Shown here piece after piece: positions 52,082 through 60,824 of a stretch of 64,000 bases of DNA. Position numbers and translations under genes: made by a program. The notes beneath the pieces were generated by a model. It was given only the letters and a program-made list of their open reading frames with translations, was not told where the DNA came from and ran no database searches. The stretch comes from Amycolatopsis coloradensis. Its GTDB lineage: Bacteria > Actinomycetota > Actinomycetes > Mycobacteriales > Pseudonocardiaceae. The stretch's first letter is position 1. Every line of letters begins with the position of its first letter. The stretch spans positions 1 through 64,000 of the forward strand of contig NZ_MQUQ01000008.1 in the NCBI RefSeq assembly GCF_001953865.1, written 5' to 3'.

Positions 52082-53458
52082 ATGGCCACCGCACTCCCCC
52101 ATCCCCCGCGCCGGATCCCGCTGATCGGCGACGTGCTCGGCGTTTCGCCGAAGACCCCCGTCCAGGACTCGATGCGGCACGCCGCCGAATTGGGCCCCGT
52201 CTTCGAGCGCAAGGTGTTCGGGCGCGAGATCGTCTTCGTCCACGGTGCCGAAATGGTCGCCGACCTTTCCGACGAGAAGCGGTTCGCCAAGCACATCACG
52301 CCCGCGATCGCGAACCTGCGCCCGCTCGGCGGCGACGGGTTGTTCACCGCGCACAACGAAGAGCCGAACTGGCGGCGTGCGCACGAGATCCTCGCGCCCG
52401 CCTTCAGCCGCAACGCGATGCAGGCCTACCACCCGACGATGCTGGCGATCACCCGCGAGCTGCTGGACGCGTGGGACCGGGGTGGCGAGGTCGACGTCGC
52501 GGACGACATGACCAAGCTGACGCTGGAGACCATCGGACGGACGGGCTTCGGCTACAGCTTCTCGTCGTTCGAGCGCGCCGAACCGCATCCGTTCGTCGCC
52601 GCGATGGTCCGGACGCTGCGGCACGCGCAGCGGATGGTGCTCCAGCCGCCGGTCATCGGCCCGTTCCTCAACCGGAAGGCGAACCGGCGCAACGAAGCCG
52701 ACCTCGCGTTCCTTCACTCCGTCGTCGACGAGGTCGTCGAGGCGCGCCGGGGCGACACGAGCACCGGCGACCTGCTCGGCCTGATGCTCAACACCACTCA
52801 GCCGAGCACCGGCGAGGCGCTGGACGAGGTCAACATCCGGAACCAGATCATCACCTTCCTCGTGGCCGGGCACGAGACCACCTCGGGCGCGCTGTCGTTC
52901 GCCTTGTACTACCTGGCAAGGAATCCGGACGTCCTCGCCCGTGCACAGTCCGAAGTGGACAAGGTCTGGGACGGGAACCCGGATCCGTCCTACGAGGAGG
53001 TCGCCAAGCTCCGCTACGTCCGGCGGGTGCTCGACGAGGCGCTGCGGCTCTGGCCGACGGCGCCCGCGTTCGCGCGCCAGGCACAGGTGGACACCGTCGT
53101 CGGCGGGAAGTACCCGATGCGGAAGGGACAGTGGGCCCTCGTCCTCATCCCGGCGCTGCACCGTGACCCCGTCTGGGGCGACGATCCCGAAGCGTTCGAC
53201 CCCGACCGCTTCGCCCCGGATCGCAACCGTGCCCGCCCGGCGCACGTCTACAAGCCGTTCGGCACCGGCGAACGGGCCTGCATCGGACGGCAGTTCGCCC
53301 TGCACGAGGCGACGCTGGTCCTCGGCATGCTGCTGAGCCGATACGACCTGCGCGGCGACTCGTCGTACCGGTTGAAGGTGCAGGAACTGCTGACGTTGAA
53401 ACCGGAGGGCTTCACGCTCGAAGTCTCGCTTCGCGACCGCGCGACGGTGGCCGTCTAG
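52082..53458 (+). CDS. Cytochrome P450, CYP102-like heme domain without reductase
   Basis: A 458-residue P450. I-helix FLVAGHETTSGALSFAL, K-helix ExxR in VLDEALRLWP and the heme loop FGTGERACIGRQFALHEATLVLGMLL closely resemble the heme domain of P450 BM3 (CYP102A1), a fatty-acid hydroxylase of ~1050 residues that carries a fused reductase. Here the protein stops after the heme domain, at the point where the reductase would begin, so it must borrow a partner. ATG 52082 has GGAGG seven bases upstream. It is divergent from the TetR regulator. Confidence 0.92.
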   Translation: MATALPHPPRRIPLIGDVLGVSPKTPVQDSMRHAAELGPVFERKVFGREIVFVHGAEMVADLSDEKRFAKHITPAIANLRPLGGDGLFTAHNEEPNWRRAHEILAPAFSRNAMQAYHPTMLAITRELLDAWDRGGEVDVADDMTKLTLETIGRTGFGYSFSSFERAEPHPFVAAMVRTLRHAQRMVLQPPVIGPFLNRKANRRNEADLAFLHSVVDEVVEARRGDTSTGDLLGLMLNTTQPSTGEALDEVNIRNQIITFLVAGHETTSGALSFALYYLARNPDVLARAQSEVDKVWDGNPDPSYEEVAKLRYVRRVLDEALRLWPTAPAFARQAQVDTVVGGKYPMRKGQWALVLIPALHRDPVWGDDPEAFDPDRFAPDRNRARPAHVYKPFGTGERACIGRQFALHEATLVLGMLLSRYDLRGDSSYRLKVQELLTLKPEGFTLEVSLRDRATVAV

Positions 53459-53474
53459 CCGTCGCGAGGCTTGA

Positions 53475-53918
53475 GCAGCCTGCCGGGTCGCGCGTGACGA
53501 ACCGCGCGAAGCCGCGGAAGTAGCCACGGATGCCGTCCTCAGTGGACTTGTCCGCGCGCTGGGCCCGCTGCGCGCCCTCGAAGCCCTCCGGGACCTGGTC
53601 GCACCCGGTGGCACCGTCGCGGTCTTGTCCTCCCGGCAGGGCAGCGTCTCGCTGAACACGAGGCCGGGGTTCGAGGCTTACAAGGCCAGCAAGGCCGCGC
53701 TCAACCAGCTGATGCGCAGCTACTCCGCCCGGTACGCCGACGACGGGCAAACCAAGCTCCTCATCCACCCCGGCCACAACCAGACGCCGCTCGGCGGCCC
53801 CGGCGCCCCGCTCTCCCCCGAAGAAAGCATGCCCGCCGTCGTCAACGTGCTCGAAGCACAGACCGGCGCGCAAGGCTTGCAGTTCTTGGATCTCCACGGC
53901 GAGGTCGTTCCTTGGTAG
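53475..53918 (+). pseudogene. Short-chain dehydrogenase, 5'-truncated
   Basis: The frame encodes the second half of an SDR: LRALEALRDLVAPGGTVAVLSSRQGSVS, the active-site YKASKAAL, and HPGHNQTPLGG. The N-terminal TGxxxGIG cofactor site is missing, and no start with a ribosome site exists; the frame opens just after the P450 stop. It is probably a remnant, though a short product from the TTG at 53625 cannot be excluded. Confidence 0.7.
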
Positions 53919-53991
53919 CACTCGGTCACATCTTCCCTCCGGCATCCGTCAGTGCGGTGAAAGCAAGACGGAAACCCTGGAGGAGAACATC

Positions 53992-54444
53992 ATGGAAGCA
54001 CGGATCCCGAACCCCGCCCTGGCGAACCCGGCCACCCTCAAGGCCTTGATCGCGTTGGCGGAGTCGACCGGGGACACGGGTGTCCCCAACACCACGCACT
54101 ACCTCATGCACGTCCGCGCCAGCCAGATCAACGGGTGCAGCGGCTGCCTGGAGATGCACACCAAGGAACTGCGCAAGGCCGGCGAGTCCGACGAGCGGAT
54201 CTTCACCGTGGCGGCGTGGCGTGACACGGCCTACTTCACCGACGCCGAACGCGCGGCGCTCGCGCTGGCCGAGGCCCTGACCCGGATCGCGGACCGGGCC
54301 GACCCTGTCGACGACGAGGTCTGGGACGAGGCCGCTCGCCACTACGACGAAAAGCAGCTCTCGAGTTTGGTGCTCTCCATCGCCGCCATCAACACCTGGA
54401 ACCGGCTCAACGTCGCCACGCGGCAGATCGCCGGCGCGGCCTGA
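53992..54444 (+). CDS. Carboxymuconolactone decarboxylase/AhpD family protein
   Basis: A 150-residue helical protein with the redox motif NGCSGCLEMHTKELRKAG, where the CxxC followed by xxxH matches AhpD-like peroxidase/disulfide reductases. It starts at ATG 53992 with GGAGGA upstream. It is single, and followed tail-to-tail by the Fe-S regulator gene. Confidence 0.9.
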   Translation: MEARIPNPALANPATLKALIALAESTGDTGVPNTTHYLMHVRASQINGCSGCLEMHTKELRKAGESDERIFTVAAWRDTAYFTDAERAALALAEALTRIADRADPVDDEVWDEAARHYDEKQLSSLVLSIAAINTWNRLNVATRQIAGAA

Positions 54445-54448
54445 TCGG

Positions 54449-55180
54449 CTAGCGGGCCTGCCGTAGCTCCACACAACACCCGGCCGTGCCGGGAGCGAGG
54501 ATCGCTTCCACGTTCCCGGCGCGCACGCCGGTCAGGAAACCGGCGAGGAAGGCCTGGTTGATCCCGCAGACCAGCTCCGGCGCCTCGGCGGCCAGCGGAT
54601 GGAACGGGCAGTTGCGCAGCCGGACGCAGGTCCTGGTGTCGCGGCTCGGCTCGAAGCCGTAGCGGCGAAGCACTCCTTCGGCCATGGTGAGCGCGCGTTC
54701 CACACCGAGCCTGCCCGGCCGGGTCCGGGCGCGTTCCTCCGCCCCCACCGCGAGGCCGCGCTCCCCCGCGACCCGCGACACGGCGTCCCGCGCCGTTTCA
54801 CCGGTCCCTTCGGCGAGCACGGCCTCGGCGAGGATCCCGGCCAGGATCTCGTGCCGCCGCGCCGGAAGCTGCACCTGGATGGCTTCGTCGACGGGTTCGT
54901 AGACCTTAGGTTTACGCCCTACCTTCACCACCGGACCCGCCGCGAAGCCGAACCTGAGCAGCCCGGCCGCCACGAGCTTGTCGAGGTGGAAGGCGGCGAG
55001 TTTGCGGGAGATCCCCACCGCGGCCGCCGCCTCGTCCCGCGTCACCGGCCGCCGCGCGCGCCGGACATGGGCGTACATGCCGCGGCGCAGGTCGTCGTCG
55101 AGCGCCGCCACCGCGGCGATGGACGGGACGTCGAGGCCGTCCGGATCGGACACTGTCACGTACACCACGATATCGCCCAT
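54449..55180 (-). CDS. SufR-like helix-turn-helix regulator with Fe-S cysteines
   Basis: A 243-residue regulator: N-terminal winged helix (RPVTRDEAAAAVGISRKLAAFHLDKLVAAGLL) and a C-terminal half with CVRLRNCPFHPLAAEAPELVCGINQAF and a final CC pair, the cysteine pattern of actinobacterial SufR-type Fe-S sensors. Start ATG 55180 is tentative; several GTG codons follow within ten residues and no strong ribosome site marks one. It is divergent from folE, which it may control. Confidence 0.8.
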   Translation of the reverse strand: MGDIVVYVTVSDPDGLDVPSIAAVAALDDDLRRGMYAHVRRARRPVTRDEAAAAVGISRKLAAFHLDKLVAAGLLRFGFAAGPVVKVGRKPKVYEPVDEAIQVQLPARRHEILAGILAEAVLAEGTGETARDAVSRVAGERGLAVGAEERARTRPGRLGVERALTMAEGVLRRYGFEPSRDTRTCVRLRNCPFHPLAAEAPELVCGINQAFLAGFLTGVRAGNVEAILAPGTAGCCVELRQAR

Positions 55181-55313
55181 CTCAACCGGCGGAACGTCCT
55201 GAACTGCGGATCTACCATGTAGGCTGAACCGGCAGGCGATAAAACGCCCACAATTCTTAGTCGAATAACGCTGTCGAACAGCTCTGGGGATCGCGGTCAG
55301 CCTAGGAGGCCTC

Positions 55314-55910
55314 ATGTCCACTCCCGCTCTGCGCGTCGTGCACGAACCCGGGCCGGGGCCGGACTTGGAGGCCGCCGAGGCCGCGGCCGCCGATCTCCTC
55401 ACCGCACTGGGCATTTCGCTGGACTCGGAGAGCCTTCGAGGCACGCCGGGCAGGATGGCGCGCGCGTACGCCGAACTGTTCACCCCGCGATCGTTCGACC
55501 TCACGACCTTTCCCAACGACGAGGGCTACGACGAACTCGTGCTCGCCAGGGGTATTCCGGTCCGGTCGGTCTGCGAACACCACCTGCTGCCGTTCGTCGG
55601 GGTCGCGCACGTCGGCTACCTGCCCGGCGAACGGATCCTCGGGCTGTCCAAGCTGGCCAGGATCGTCGAGCACTTCGCCTGCCGCCCGCAGGTTCAGGAG
55701 CGGCTGACGAAACAGGTCGCCGACTGGCTCGACGAGCAGCTCGAACCGCGTGGCGTCGGTGTGGTGATCGAGGCCGAGCATTCGTGCATGACCCTGCGCG
55801 GTGTCCAGGCCGCCGGTTCGAGCACCGTGACCTCCACCCTGCTCGGCACGCTGCGCGAAGACGCGCGCTCACGCCAGGAGTTCTTCGCCCTCACCGGCAT
55901 CAACGGCTGA
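55314..55910 (+). CDS. folE: GTP cyclohydrolase I
   Basis: A 198-residue FolE protein. RSVCEHHLLPFVGVAHVGYLPG carries the zinc-binding Cys and His and the following HSCMTLRGV the second Cys. It turns GTP into 7,8-dihydroneopterin triphosphate, the first step of folate (and other pterin/deazapurine) synthesis. ATG 55314 has AGGAGG five bases upstream. No other folate genes are adjacent, so this may be a second, pathway-specific copy. An 8-bp inverted repeat (TAGGCTGA at 55218, TCAGCCTA at 55297) frames its promoter. It overlaps the MFS gene tail-to-tail by 11 bases. Confidence 0.93.
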   Translation: MSTPALRVVHEPGPGPDLEAAEAAAADLLTALGISLDSESLRGTPGRMARAYAELFTPRSFDLTTFPNDEGYDELVLARGIPVRSVCEHHLLPFVGVAHVGYLPGERILGLSKLARIVEHFACRPQVQERLTKQVADWLDEQLEPRGVGVVIEAEHSCMTLRGVQAAGSSTVTSTLLGTLREDARSRQEFFALTGING

Positions 55911-57192
55911 CCGAGGGTTCCTCCGCGTAGGCCGCGGAAACGACGGCGCGGTCGAACACCCGCCAGGTGAGCGCGGTGACGATGATCGCGACCACGAAAC
56001 CCGCCCAGTACGGCGTCGTCAACCCGAACTCGGACGCCACCGCTCCCCCGAGCAGCGCGCCGACGCAGTTGCCGCCCGCGACGATGAACAGCGTGGTGCT
56101 GCCGACCCGGCCGAGCATGTCCGGCGGGGTGAGCCGCTGGCGCAGCGAACTGCCGACGATGCCCCACAGCGCGCCGTGCATCCCGAACAGGAACAACGTC
56201 ACCCCGACCATCGGCGCGTTCGTGCTCGTCGCCAGCACCAGATGGGTCCCGGCCTCGATCAGCAGCCCGATCCGCAGTGTCCAGGTCGGGGTGCACCAGG
56301 CGATCAGCCGGTCGCCGGTGACCGAGCCGAGCAGTCCACCCACCGCCATGCAGGTGAAGAGCAGGCCGTACCCGACGGCGCCGAGGTGCAACCGCTCCTT
56401 CGCCAGCAGCACCAAGACCGAGGTGGCCGCGACGAGCGTCAGGTTCAGCAGTCCGATCAGCCCGACCATGGTCCGCAGCAGGCGCTGGCCCGCGAGCCAG
56501 CGGAACCCTTCGGCCATCTCCGACCGGACCGAGCGCTTCACCGGCTCACCCGGATCGCCGCCGGGCCGCCACCGGAAGGCACCCCCGATCAGCCCGAGCA
56601 AAAGAGCGCTGACCGCGTACGTGCCGGCGTTGAGGTAGAACGGGATGCCAGCCGCGACGCCGAACAGGAATCCGCCCAACGGACCGGAAAGCATGCCGTG
56701 GGCCAGCGTCGTCCCGGCGTACAACCGCCCGTTCGCCCGCTCCAGCAACGCCTTCGGGACGATCGAGGGCAGCATGGCCCCGCCCGCTGTCCGGAACACG
56801 ACCTCACACGCGTTGATCACGAAAAGGACGGCGTACAGCAAAGCGAGGCTGACGTTCCCCGTCGTGATCGCGAGCGCCAGCAGCGCGACGGTGGGGACAC
56901 GGATCCAGTCGAGGACGATCATCAGCTTCCGCCGGTCCACCCGGTCGACCAGCACCCCGCCCGGCAGCGAGAACAGCAGCCAGGGAAGCCACGCCACCGC
57001 GAAACCGCCCGAGACCACCAGTGGTTCGTCGGTGCGGGACGCGATCAGCAGCGGCGCCGCCACCGTCGCGAGCCCACTGCCCAACGCCGACGTCGTGCTC
57101 GCCGCCCAGAGTTTCGCGTACCTGCCGTCCAGCCGTTCCCCCACCATGGGACCAAAGTAGCGAGCGGTGACCGTGCGGAGGCGGTGTTTCAC
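55900..57192 (-). CDS. MFS exporter (MefA/enterobactin-exporter-like group)
   Basis: A 430-residue 12-helix transporter: LWAASTTSALGSGLATVAAPLLIAS in helix 1, PGGVLVDRVDRRKLMI in the 2-3 loop and FRTAGGAMLPSIVPKALLERANGR after helix 4, a pattern of the macrolide/siderophore exporter branch. GTG 57192 gives the longest form; an ATG at 57147 (MVGERLDG) is also possible, and neither has a strong ribosome site. The substrate is unknown. Confidence 0.88.
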   Translation of the reverse strand: MKHRLRTVTARYFGPMVGERLDGRYAKLWAASTTSALGSGLATVAAPLLIASRTDEPLVVSGGFAVAWLPWLLFSLPGGVLVDRVDRRKLMIVLDWIRVPTVALLALAITTGNVSLALLYAVLFVINACEVVFRTAGGAMLPSIVPKALLERANGRLYAGTTLAHGMLSGPLGGFLFGVAAGIPFYLNAGTYAVSALLLGLIGGAFRWRPGGDPGEPVKRSVRSEMAEGFRWLAGQRLLRTMVGLIGLLNLTLVAATSVLVLLAKERLHLGAVGYGLLFTCMAVGGLLGSVTGDRLIAWCTPTWTLRIGLLIEAGTHLVLATSTNAPMVGVTLFLFGMHGALWGIVGSSLRQRLTPPDMLGRVGSTTLFIVAGGNCVGALLGGAVASEFGLTTPYWAGFVVAIIVTALTWRVFDRAVVSAAYAEEPSVSR

Positions 57193-57245
57193 CCACAGCT
57201 GAGCGGATGGGTGGATGCGCTACTACGGGGGCGGCGAACGTCACG

Positions 57246-57290
57246 CTCGTGAGTGATTCGGGTGGTCCAGCGACCCGGATTACTCACGAG
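57246..57290. repeat. Family D motifs in inverted pair
   Basis: CTCGTGAGTGATTCGGGT and, 9 bases on, its complement with two differences. Here two copies of the CGTGAGTG motif face each other, 55 bases from the family A palindrome. Confidence 0.6.
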
Positions 57291-57345
57291 CCATCAGCTT
57301 TTCGCCGCGACCGTGGGCATGACCGGTCGCTCCGCCGAGCCGAGC

Positions 57346-57402
57346 GTGTCGCGAAAGCCACTTTCGGGACATCTGATGTCCCGAAAGTGGCTTTCGCGAC
57401 AC
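57346..57402. repeat. Nested palindromic repeat, family A, copy 4
   Basis: A 57-bp element identical through its central 44 bases to copy 1, with perfect arms around GACATCTGATGTC. It lies between two divergent genes, so it cannot simply be a terminator here. Confidence 0.92.
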
Positions 57403-57597
57403 CGGCGACACCTGGACGCGCGGACGCCGGACGCAACGGCAGCCTGCCAGGGTTACGGCGTCCCGCTCACCACCCGCAGCATCCGAGCCGCTCCCGCCCG
57501 CTCGAACAGGACCAGCCCCGCCGCCGCCATCGCCACGGCACCGACGAGCACGGACCTCTAGACTGCCCTTCCGTTCGTCCTGGGGAGGGGAGCACGG

Positions 57598-60135
57598 ATG
57601 GTGCTGGTGCGCGACGTCGACCCGTCGATTCTGTTGAAAGGCGAGCCGCGGGGTTCGAATCCCGGTGTCTACCTGCCTCGCGACATCGACAGAATGCTCA
57701 GGGCCACGCTTTCGGCCGACCGGTTCACGCTCATCGTGTTCGAGACCAATTCGGGCGCCCGGCGAACGGCCTATGAAGCGATGCTCGCGGTGCACGCCGA
57801 AACGGAGCTGGTTGTCGAGCCGGAGATCGACGACCTCGTGCTCGACAAGAGTGACAGCCCGGCGGTGGTCTGGCTCGACACCAAGCTGCCCCAGCTGATC
57901 GGTCGCGATCCCACCTCCGTGGCCAACTGGCTCGCGGCTAACCCGGGTCGGCGCCTGCTCGGTTTGGTCGGTGCGAGCAACTACGAGAACCGGAACCTGC
58001 GCCGCGGTCTCGATCGTCTCCACCCCTCGATGCATCGCATCCTGCCGGAACTCTCCGACATCGAGCGTGCCGCGGCCGAACAGATGCACGACCGGGCGGC
58101 GGCACACACCATCGAGGAATTCACCAGCGCACGCGGGACGAGCGATGACTCAAGTACGGCGGCCGTCGATCCCTTGTCCGCCCACGTCGCCGACTACCGG
58201 CCCGACACCGACGACGGCGTCGACCGCCTCGGCATCGGCCCCGACGTGCGCATGCTCGCCGACCTGGTCGTCTCCCGGATGATCACCCCTCCCCTGTCGA
58301 TCGGCCTGTTCGGTAGCTGGGGGTCCGGCAAGAGCTTCTTCATGCGCCAGATGCAATTGCGGGTCCGTGAACTCGCCGATTCCGCGCACGAGGCCGAAAC
58401 CACCGCAGGCAGGCACGGCAGGACCGTGTCCTCCTACTGTTCGAGTGTTCGCCAGATCAGCTTCAACGCCTGGCACTACAGCGAGGCGAACCTGCTCGCC
58501 AGCCTCGCCACCCACATCTTCGACAACCTCGCCGCGAGTGGCGCCGAGAACGACCTTCAGCGCCAGGCCGACGCGCTCGCGGAACGCCGCAAGACCGAGA
58601 AGACCCTTCTCGGCAGGCTCAGCGCGGTCCGTCTCGAACGCAGAACCCTGACCGCCCAGCAGAAACAAGCGAACCGAAGGCGACGGAAGCCGCGTGAGTA
58701 CGTCCGCGCGGTCTTCGACAGTCTCACCGAAGCGGACAAGGCGTGGATCGCGTCCAGGCTCGGCGTCGACCGGCCGACCGCCGAGGATCTGGAACGCCTG
58801 GCGCGGGAGACCGGCGGGCTGCGGTCGGACGTCGCCGAATTCTGGCGACGGCTGCGGCAGGACCCGGTTCCGTTGCTGGTCCTGATCGGTGGGCTGGTGA
58901 CCGTCCTGGTCGTCACGCTGCTCGTCGGCCGGTCGCAGGTTTCGGGGGTGCTCGGCGGCCTCACCCTGGTGAGTTCCGCGCTGACCGTCGTACTGCGGAT
59001 GCGTGCCAGCGCGGGCCGGATCCACCAGGCACTCGACAAACTCGGCGGTCCGTCCATAGAGGACGAAGAGACCGAGCGGCGCCTCGCCGAACTGGACGCG
59101 GAATCCGAACGGCTCGAAAGGGCCGTCACCGAACTCGCGCCAGGACTAGACCTCGTGTCGTTCGCCGAGTCCCGGGTTTCGGACTACGTCGAACATCTGG
59201 GCGTGGTCTCGTTGCTGCGCAAGGATCTCGAGACGTTCGCGACCATGCTCGCCGAGGTACCGCACGGTTCCGGGAAGATCGAGCGGACCGTGCTCTACAT
59301 CGACGACCTCGACCGCTGCCCGCCCAAGGTCGTCATCCAGGTCCTCGAAGCCATCCACCTCCTGCTGGCACTGCCGGTGTTCGTCGTCGTGGTGGGCGTC
59401 GACTCACGCTGGCTCAAGAAAGCCGTCGAGCAGCACTACGAGGCGATGCTCGGTGACGATCCGGAAACGTTCGCCGAGAACTACCTCGAAAAGATCTTCC
59501 AGGTGCCGTTCACGTTGTCTCCCATGGACGATCCAGGGTTCGCGGGGCTCGTGCGCGGGCTCGCCGACACCGAAGGTCAGGACGCCGCACCGGCACCTTC
59601 CCCCGCCGAAGCGGATCAAACCACCGGTGCCCGCGCCCCGGCCGTTGCCGAGCCTGCTCCTCTTCGAGAGGAAGCACCGGAACGGTCGTCCGAACAGTCC
59701 ACAATAGACCTTCGACCTCCTCGACTGGTGATCTCGCAGGCGGAACTGGACTTCCTGCCCACGCTGTCTTCACTCATCCGCTCCCCTCGGGCCGCGAAGA
59801 GACTCCTGAACCTGTACCGCTTGCTGCGGGCGCGCTTCGCCGGAGAGGAACTGGCCGAGTTCCTCTCCGACGGCAACCGCGAGGCGCCGTTTCGCGCGGT
59901 GCTGGTGCTGCTCTCGGTCCACGTCGGATATCCGGAAGCCATCTCCTGGTTCGCCACCCTCGAGGGAACGGATCCCGAGGACAGCGCCCTCGAGATCGCG
60001 GAGTCACTGAACGACCACGAGCTGCGGCCGAAACTCGAACGCGGCCTGTCCGGTGCATCGTGGCCGGAACTGGCCTCGTCCTATCAACGGTGGTTGCCGC
60101 TGGTGAACCGGTTCTCGTTCGCCCGCGACGACTGA
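57598..60135 (+). CDS. KAP-family P-loop NTPase with degenerate N-terminal NTPase-like domain
   Basis: An 845-residue protein. Residues ~238-246 are Walker A (GSWGSGKSF) and ~565-575 Walker B (VLYIDDLDRCPP) of a KAP NTPase, with the usual insertion between them carrying two membrane helices (about 424-466) and coiled-coil segments. The N-terminal 170 residues resemble the STAND-like modules of actinomycete signalling proteins (YLPRDIDRMLRATLSADRFTLIVFETNSGARRTAYEAM), but the P-loop lysine is lost. A Pro/Ala/Glu-rich linker (about 660-705) precedes the C-terminal helical part. KAP proteins are membrane-tethered and some act in phage defence or programmed responses; the function here is unknown. 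Confidence 0.85.
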   Translation: MVLVRDVDPSILLKGEPRGSNPGVYLPRDIDRMLRATLSADRFTLIVFETNSGARRTAYEAMLAVHAETELVVEPEIDDLVLDKSDSPAVVWLDTKLPQLIGRDPTSVANWLAANPGRRLLGLVGASNYENRNLRRGLDRLHPSMHRILPELSDIERAAAEQMHDRAAAHTIEEFTSARGTSDDSSTAAVDPLSAHVADYRPDTDDGVDRLGIGPDVRMLADLVVSRMITPPLSIGLFGSWGSGKSFFMRQMQLRVRELADSAHEAETTAGRHGRTVSSYCSSVRQISFNAWHYSEANLLASLATHIFDNLAASGAENDLQRQADALAERRKTEKTLLGRLSAVRLERRTLTAQQKQANRRRRKPREYVRAVFDSLTEADKAWIASRLGVDRPTAEDLERLARETGGLRSDVAEFWRRLRQDPVPLLVLIGGLVTVLVVTLLVGRSQVSGVLGGLTLVSSALTVVLRMRASAGRIHQALDKLGGPSIEDEETERRLAELDAESERLERAVTELAPGLDLVSFAESRVSDYVEHLGVVSLLRKDLETFATMLAEVPHGSGKIERTVLYIDDLDRCPPKVVIQVLEAIHLLLALPVFVVVVGVDSRWLKKAVEQHYEAMLGDDPETFAENYLEKIFQVPFTLSPMDDPGFAGLVRGLADTEGQDAAPAPSPAEADQTTGARAPAVAEPAPLREEAPERSSEQSTIDLRPPRLVISQAELDFLPTLSSLIRSPRAAKRLLNLYRLLRARFAGEELAEFLSDGNREAPFRAVLVLLSVHVGYPEAISWFATLEGTDPEDSALEIAESLNDHELRPKLERGLSGASWPELASSYQRWLPLVNRFSFARDD

Positions 60136-60824
60136 TCCCGCGACCGCGCGATGTCGGGCCCGCGGTAGAGCCGCTCCGGGATCCGCGCCAGCGTCGAGGG
60201 ATGGACCTGCGGCCCGAGGCCGTAGAGCTTCTGGAAGCTCATGATCAGCGGCCGCCACCGGTCCGGGTCGATCCGGTCGTCGGTGCCCGGCAGCCGTACG
60301 TCGTCGTGGACGTGGACGCGCTGCACGCGGACCTCGAACACGAGGACACCGCCACGTTGTGCCGGGTCGTCCTCGGCGAGCGGGTGGACGGCCTCGACGA
60401 CGGCCTCCATCGTCACCGGGCATTCCGCCACGCGCGGCGGCCGCACCGTCTCGGAAGCGACCGGGGTGAGTCCGGCACGGGCGAATTTGTCGGCTTCGTG
60501 CCGATAGCCGCGCTCGTACTTGCGCGCCGGGACGGGATCCGAGCCGGTGGTCAGCGCCAGCCTGTCGACGGCGGCCGCCAGATCGTCGGAAGGGAGATTC
60601 AGAACACATTCACGGTTACGCATAAGGTTCTGCGCCGTCTTGGATTTCGCGCCGAGTCCGAGCATGCCCCGCCAGCCGAGCCAGAACGCGGACGACATCG
60701 GAGCCAAGTTCTCCGAACCTGCCTGGTCGACCGTGGAAAGGAGCACCACCGGGGTGCCGAAGTAGAGGATCCCGGGCTCAATACGGGTGTGCGCGGTCTC
60801 AGCCGCTGTCGTGGTAACTGTCAC
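60084..60824 (-). CDS. Flavin reductase-like split-barrel (FMN-binding) protein
   Basis: A 246-residue flavoprotein: PGILYFGTPVVLLSTVDQAGSENLAPMSSAFWLGW followed by LGLGAKSKTAQNLMRNRECVLNLPS is the flavin-binding core of the flavin reductase/DIM6-NTAB family. Its likely role is flavin-dependent reduction. It starts at GTG 60824, divergent from the SRPBCC-ligase gene, and its C-terminal 17 codons overlap the KAP gene tail-to-tail. Confidence 0.83.
   Translation of the reverse strand: MTVTTTAAETAHTRIEPGILYFGTPVVLLSTVDQAGSENLAPMSSAFWLGWRGMLGLGAKSKTAQNLMRNRECVLNLPSDDLAAAVDRLALTTGSDPVPARKYERGYRHEADKFARAGLTPVASETVRPPRVAECPVTMEAVVEAVHPLAEDDPAQRGGVLVFEVRVQRVHVHDDVRLPGTDDRIDPDRWRPLIMSFQKLYGLGPQVHPSTLARIPERLYRGPDIARSRDQSSRANENRFTSGNHR

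Larger units (their letters stand above)
57193..57597. other. Divergent intergenic region rich in repeats
   Basis: The 405 bases between the MFS start and the KAP gene hold a family D inverted pair (57246-57290) and a family A palindrome (57346-57402). From about 57456 a short minus-strand hydrophobic frame (VLVGAVAMAAAGLVLF) may be a gene remnant; it is too short to call. Confidence 0.55.

Noticed and set aside
53475-53918. SDR as part of a functional P450-SDR operon
   Set aside because: The cofactor-binding half is missing and no start is visible, so joint function is unlikely.
57651-57675. GGGTTCGAATCCC, a perfect tRNA T-arm-like sequence
   Set aside because: It lies in frame within the KAP coding start, and no acceptor, D-arm or anticodon arm can be built around it.
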